This document shows positions 60,904-64,000 of a DNA stretch of 64,000 bases, one piece after another. Origin of the DNA: Pseudomonadota bacterium (GTDB lineage: Bacteria; Chloroflexota; UBA6077; JAJPGT01). Positions within the stretch are counted from its first letter, which is position 1. Every line of letters begins with the position of its first letter. The position numbers were made by a program, and so were the translations under genes. The stretch covers positions 62,001-126,000 of the forward strand of contig JAJPGT010000041.1 in the NCBI GenBank assembly GCA_021325655.1. Direction: 5' to 3'. The notes under the pieces were generated by a model. That model was not told the origin of the DNA and made no database searches. It saw only the letters and a program-made list of their open reading frames with translations.

Positions 60904-62334
60904 GTGGAGACCTACACCCCACCTGGCTCGAGGCTGCGCTCGGCTGGCTGGAGCCGCCGCCGCTTCCTGCGGGAGGGCGCGCGCCTGGCGGCGCTGAGCG
61001 TCGGGCTGCTGGCCGCGACGGGGGGCGGCGCGGCGCTGGCGGCGCCGCTGCCCGATCTGGCCACGGGTGCGAGCCTGGGTCTGCCCCAGCCGCGTCCTGG
61101 CGGGGCGGCAGTGGCGGGCAAGCCGATGTATCAGGTGGACCCGCAGCATACTGGCCGGAGTCCCCACGCCGGGCCGCGCCAGCTTATGCTGCTGCGGGTG
61201 TTCGATTCGGGCGCGTTCCCCACTGAGGATCCGCTTACCCCCCGCCCGGACATCCAGAGCTCGTCGGCGATCGGGCCGGACGGCACGATCTACATCGCCA
61301 ACTTCCCGGGCAACCTGTTTGCGCTGCGCGACCCAGGCAGTGGCGACGCGCTGGAGGTGCTCTGGCGGTTCCACCCGCTGCACGCCTCGTCCCTGCACGC
61401 CACCCCGGCGCTCGGGCGGGACGGCACGGTGTACCTGGGCTTCACGCTGGGCGCGGGCACGCCCGATGTCCACGGGGTGCTCTACGCGCTGCGGGCGCCC
61501 ACCAGCGGGATCGATCCACAGGTGGTCTGGTCGGTGGACCTCGGCCCGGGGAACCAGACCACCTCGCCCACCGTGGCCGACGATGGCACGATCTTCGCCG
61601 TCAGCGGGATGGGGCGGCTCTCGGCCGTCGCTCCGGATGGGACGGTGCGATGGACGGCGCAGACCGGCCCGACGCTGCGGACGGCGCCAGCGCTGGGGAC
61701 GGACGGCACGGTGTACCTGGCGAGCATGGATGGCAATCTGTATGCGGTCGCGCCGCCCACCGCGGGCGGGCAGGAGGGGACGGTGCGCTGGACGTTCGAT
61801 TTCGGGGCGCACCTCGGCCCCACCCCGCTGGTGACGGCGGAAGGGCGGGGCGGGCAGAACGGCATTGGCAGTGGCGCCTCGCCGACGCTCGGCCCGGACG
61901 GCACGATCTACATCGGGGCGAACAACAGCAACTTCTACGCGATCACGCCGGCTGGCCAGCTCAAGTGGCTGTTCGAGGCGGAGCGGGAACTGGCTGGCAT
62001 CTGGGCGACGGCGGCGCTGAGCGCCGACAACAGCACCCTGTACTTCGGTGCGAACAAGGGCGGCATCTACGCGCTCAGCGCCGCGGATGGCGCGCTGCGC
62101 TGGCGCTTCAACATCTACGGCTCGGTGTACAGCTCGCCCGCGCTGGACAGCCAGGGCATCCTCTACACTGGCAGCACGGTTGGACATGTGTACGCGCTGG
62201 ACACCAGCACCGGCCAGCCGATTGCCGACTACGACAACGGGGCACAGGTGTGGAGCGCGCCGTCCGTCTGCCCTAATGGCACGCTCGTGGTGGCGGATCG
62301 GGAGGGGCGGATCATGGTGCTGGGCACGGGCTAG
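60904..62334 (+). CDS. Tat-exported PQQ-type beta-propeller protein
   Basis: A 476-residue protein. A twin-arginine signal (SRRRFLREGARLAALSVG, cut after AALA near residue 42) is followed by an eight-fold beta-propeller. Repeats of the form AIGPDGTIYIANFPGNLFAL, ALGTDGTVYLASMDGNLYAV and TLGPDGTIYIGANNSNFYAI are like those of BamB or quinoprotein dehydrogenases. PQQ- and metal-binding residues are not evident, so a binding or scaffold role is more likely than an enzyme. GTG 60904 has GGAGG 6 bases upstream. The next gene starts 13 bases later. Confidence 0.82.
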   Translation: METYTPPGSRLRSAGWSRRRFLREGARLAALSVGLLAATGGGAALAAPLPDLATGASLGLPQPRPGGAAVAGKPMYQVDPQHTGRSPHAGPRQLMLLRVFDSGAFPTEDPLTPRPDIQSSSAIGPDGTIYIANFPGNLFALRDPGSGDALEVLWRFHPLHASSLHATPALGRDGTVYLGFTLGAGTPDVHGVLYALRAPTSGIDPQVVWSVDLGPGNQTTSPTVADDGTIFAVSGMGRLSAVAPDGTVRWTAQTGPTLRTAPALGTDGTVYLASMDGNLYAVAPPTAGGQEGTVRWTFDFGAHLGPTPLVTAEGRGGQNGIGSGASPTLGPDGTIYIGANNSNFYAITPAGQLKWLFEAERELAGIWATAALSADNSTLYFGANKGGIYALSAADGALRWRFNIYGSVYSSPALDSQGILYTGSTVGHVYALDTSTGQPIADYDNGAQVWSAPSVCPNGTLVVADREGRIMVLGTG

Positions 62335-62347
62335 CGTCGGGAGCGGG

Positions 62348-63550
62348 GTGAGCCGGGTACGGGAAAGGCCCTGGAGCGGGGAGCTGAAGCAGGCCGGCCT
62401 GGCGCTGGCGCTGCTCTGGCTGATCGGCGCCAGCCTGCGGGTGACGCTGCTGGCCGTGCCGCCGCTGCTGCCGACGATCCACCAGGCGCTCGCGCTGACG
62501 GAGACCGGGGTGGGGCTGCTGACCGGCTTGCCGATGGGGCTGCTGGCGGCGACCACCGTGATCGGGTCGCTGCTCGTCGCCCGGCTGGGGGCGCGCGAGG
62601 CGCTGCTGCTCGGACTGGTGCTGGAGGCGCTCGGGGGCGCCCTGCGCGGCCTTGGCGCTTCGGCGCTGGTGCTGTACAGCATGACGGTGCTGATGGGGCT
62701 GGGGATCGCTATCTGCCAGCCGGCGCTGCCCTCGCTGGTGATGCAGTGGACGCCGCGGCGGACGGACCTGGCCACCGCGCTGTACTCGAACGGGATGCTT
62801 GTCGGCGAGATCGTCGCCGCCGCGCTCACCGCCCCGCTGCTGCTCGGGCTGGCGGACGGGAGCTGGGCGCTAGGGCTGCTCGTCTGGTCGATCCCGGTCG
62901 GGCTGACGGCGCTGGCGGTCTGGCTGCTCACTCCCGCCAGCCCGCCACGCCCGGGCGCGGTGCAGCGGCGCTGGTGGCCGGACTGGCGGAGCGGCCGGAC
63001 TTGGCGGCTCGGGCTGGCCCTGGGCTGCGGCTCGATCACCTATTTCGGGAGCAACACCTTCATCCCGGAGTACCTGCACGCCCAGGGGCAGGAGGGGCTC
63101 ATTGCCCCGGCGCTGACCAGCCTGAACGTGCTCCAGCTCCCAGCCTCCTTCCTTATCGCCGCGCTGCCGAGCCGTCTCGTCGCCCGCCGTGGGCCGTTCG
63201 TCGTCGCCGGCGGTGCAGCGGTGCTCGGGCTGCTCGGGCTGCTGCTGACGGGGGCGCAGTGGACGGTGCTCTGGTCCGGGCTGGTCGGGTTCGGTGCCGG
63301 CGCGGTGTTCATCCTCAGCCTGGCGCTGCCGCCCCGGCTGAGCGCGCCGCACGAGGTGCACCTGCTGAGCGCGGCGATGCTGACCATCGCCTACGTCTGT
63401 GGCCTGCTCGGCCCGCTCATCGGCGGGGCGCTCTGGGACCTAACCGGGCTGCCGGCCGCGGCGTTCGCGGTGATCGTCGCGGCGAACCTGCTGCTCATCC
63501 GGCTCGCCGCCAGTCTGGCGCTGGACGCCCCGCCCGCCGAGCTCGGCTGA
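62348..63550 (+). CDS. MFS transporter (CynX/NimT-like)
   Basis: A 400-residue major-facilitator protein with 12 hydrophobic segments. The loop 2-3 region reads VARLGAREALLLGLVLEALG and the mid-loop is Arg/Trp-rich. GTALTETGVGLL-type spacing at the start and FGSNTFIPEYLHAQG in helix 7 recall the cyanate/2-nitroimidazole transporter branch. The start is GTG 62348, with GGGAG just upstream. It is probably co-transcribed with the beta-propeller gene. Confidence 0.82.
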   Translation: MSRVRERPWSGELKQAGLALALLWLIGASLRVTLLAVPPLLPTIHQALALTETGVGLLTGLPMGLLAATTVIGSLLVARLGAREALLLGLVLEALGGALRGLGASALVLYSMTVLMGLGIAICQPALPSLVMQWTPRRTDLATALYSNGMLVGEIVAAALTAPLLLGLADGSWALGLLVWSIPVGLTALAVWLLTPASPPRPGAVQRRWWPDWRSGRTWRLGLALGCGSITYFGSNTFIPEYLHAQGQEGLIAPALTSLNVLQLPASFLIAALPSRLVARRGPFVVAGGAAVLGLLGLLLTGAQWTVLWSGLVGFGAGAVFILSLALPPRLSAPHEVHLLSAAMLTIAYVCGLLGPLIGGALWDLTGLPAAAFAVIVAANLLLIRLAASLALDAPPAELG

Positions 63551-63566
63551 GCCGCCGCGCCAGAAC

Positions 63567-63621
63567 GTTCAGCCATCCTTCAGCTTCTCCCGCCGTGGCC
63601 TTCAGTGCCCCTGAGTACGCT
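63567..63621 (+). promoter_or_regulatory. Response-regulator-like box (site D) in front of secreted-protein gene
   Basis: GTTCAGCCATC (63567), CTTCAGCTTCT (63578) and CTTCAGTGCCC (63600) fall in one 11-base register, with one degenerate unit between the second and third. A possible -10 TACGCT (63616) lies 16 bases after the start of the last unit. The core CTTCAG differs from the CTTAC/CTAA units of sites A-C, so membership in the same regulon is less sure. Confidence 0.45.
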
Positions 63622-63651
63622 GGCGCCAGACCCACGATGAAGGAGGCATTC

Positions 63652-64000
63652 GTGAAGACATCCCTCGGGCGCGCACTCCTGGCGACACTCGGTGGCATGG
63701 CGCTGCTGGCCGCCCCGGCCCTGGCCTGGGACAACCCCGTGAACGGCCGGCCCGACGGCTTCGACCACGGCGACAACGCTGGTGTCTACCTCTGGCACAG
63801 CGCCGACGGCTGGCACCTGCAAACTACCGACCCGGCGAAGACCGGGGCTCACACCTATACCGGGACGATCACCACGGACGGTGCCTTCCGCTCCGTGCAC
63901 CTCGTCCGCCCCGAAGGCGACGACTCGGCGATGCTGAATGGCGACGGGCAGCTCAGCTACAGCTTCAAGACGGCCGATGGGATCGACGGCGTGGACTGGC
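63652..64000 (+). CDS. Secreted protein, 3' end outside window
   Basis: At least 116 residues. The signal peptide VKTSLGRALLATLGGMALLA ends near APALA-WDN. The mature part has GVYLWHSADGWHLQTTDPAK, GTITTDGAFRSVHLVRPEGD and FKTADGIDGVDW, a beta-rich pattern that I have seen in secreted proteins of unknown function. GTG 63652 is chosen for the AAGGAGG six bases upstream; an in-frame ATG at 63637 lies within the ribosome-site region. The gene runs off the window. Confidence 0.7.
   Translation, partial: MKTSLGRALLATLGGMALLAAPALAWDNPVNGRPDGFDHGDNAGVYLWHSADGWHLQTTDPAKTGAHTYTGTITTDGAFRSVHLVRPEGDDSAMLNGDGQLSYSFKTADGIDGVDW

Noticed and set aside
60760-63039. Very long open frame (759 codons) on the minus strand opposite the beta-propeller and MFS genes
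   Set aside because: Arg/Pro/Ser-rich composition without any fold signature, and it lies fully antisense to two well-supported genes. This is a common artefact of high third-position GC.
1-64000. CRISPR array, rRNA, tRNA or insertion sequence
   Set aside because: I found no regularly spaced identical repeats, no tRNA cloverleaf I could support, no rRNA stretch and no transposase in the window. Weak tRNAs could be missed by eye.

Overview
The window is GC-rich and bacterial. It has short intergenic gaps, many GTG starts, ATGA/GTGA-type start-stop overlaps, and lipoproteins with very long Ala/Pro/Thr linkers after the lipobox Cys. Together with the many ABC transporters this best fits a Chloroflexota lineage (Thermomicrobia-like), but that is an inference from style: no rRNA or tRNA gene is present to confirm it.

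Layout. 1-11.4 kb is a mixed housekeeping/accessory stretch: a truncated FG-GAP protein, an EamA transporter, a ferredoxin-reductase/Rieske-ferredoxin pair, QueF, an APH-fold kinase, a nucleoside hydrolase, Fpg, a CheY-like regulator, an eIF-2B-like protein and AzlCD. 11.4-20.8 kb is a sugar/polyol region on the minus strand: phosphoglucomutase, a polyol dehydrogenase, a mannitol/sorbitol-type ABC transporter (binding protein and two permeases, no ATPase), a zinc alcohol dehydrogenase broken by one in-frame TAG, and a mannitol 2-dehydrogenase. 21-22.6 kb holds a BNR-repeat protein and a MoaD/ThiS-like protein.

22.6-40.1 kb is the most striking part: a tightly packed minus-strand array that starts with a GAF/PucR regulator, continues with a complete Pot-type ABC transporter, and runs into a thiolase-like protein lacking its catalytic Cys, a DUF35 OB-fold protein, an SDR, a double-hotdog MaoC protein, an acyl-CoA ligase, an enoyl-CoA hydratase, two tandem P450s, an amidohydrolase and a zinc dehydrogenase. 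It reads as one import-and-degrade pathway for an unknown carboxylate-bearing compound.

40.2-55.3 kb is an envelope/redox region: DedA, a G1-type glutamic peptidase fused to an NTF2-like domain, a secreted helical protein, methylglyoxal synthase, a two-component system, two glycosyltransferases, a YceI lipoprotein, a toxin-antitoxin pair, and an FMN-bind/ApbE/RnfD-like module. Three promoters here carry phased 11-bp direct repeats with the -10 element at a fixed distance, and a fourth, related array lies at 63.6 kb. This looks like the regulon of the OmpR-type regulator encoded in the same region. A small gene graveyard lies at 52.3-52.8 kb.

55.7-60.7 kb is a complete RhaSTPQ-type carbohydrate ABC operon. 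60.9-64 kb carries a Tat-exported PQQ-type beta-propeller, an MFS transporter and the start of a secreted protein cut by the window end.
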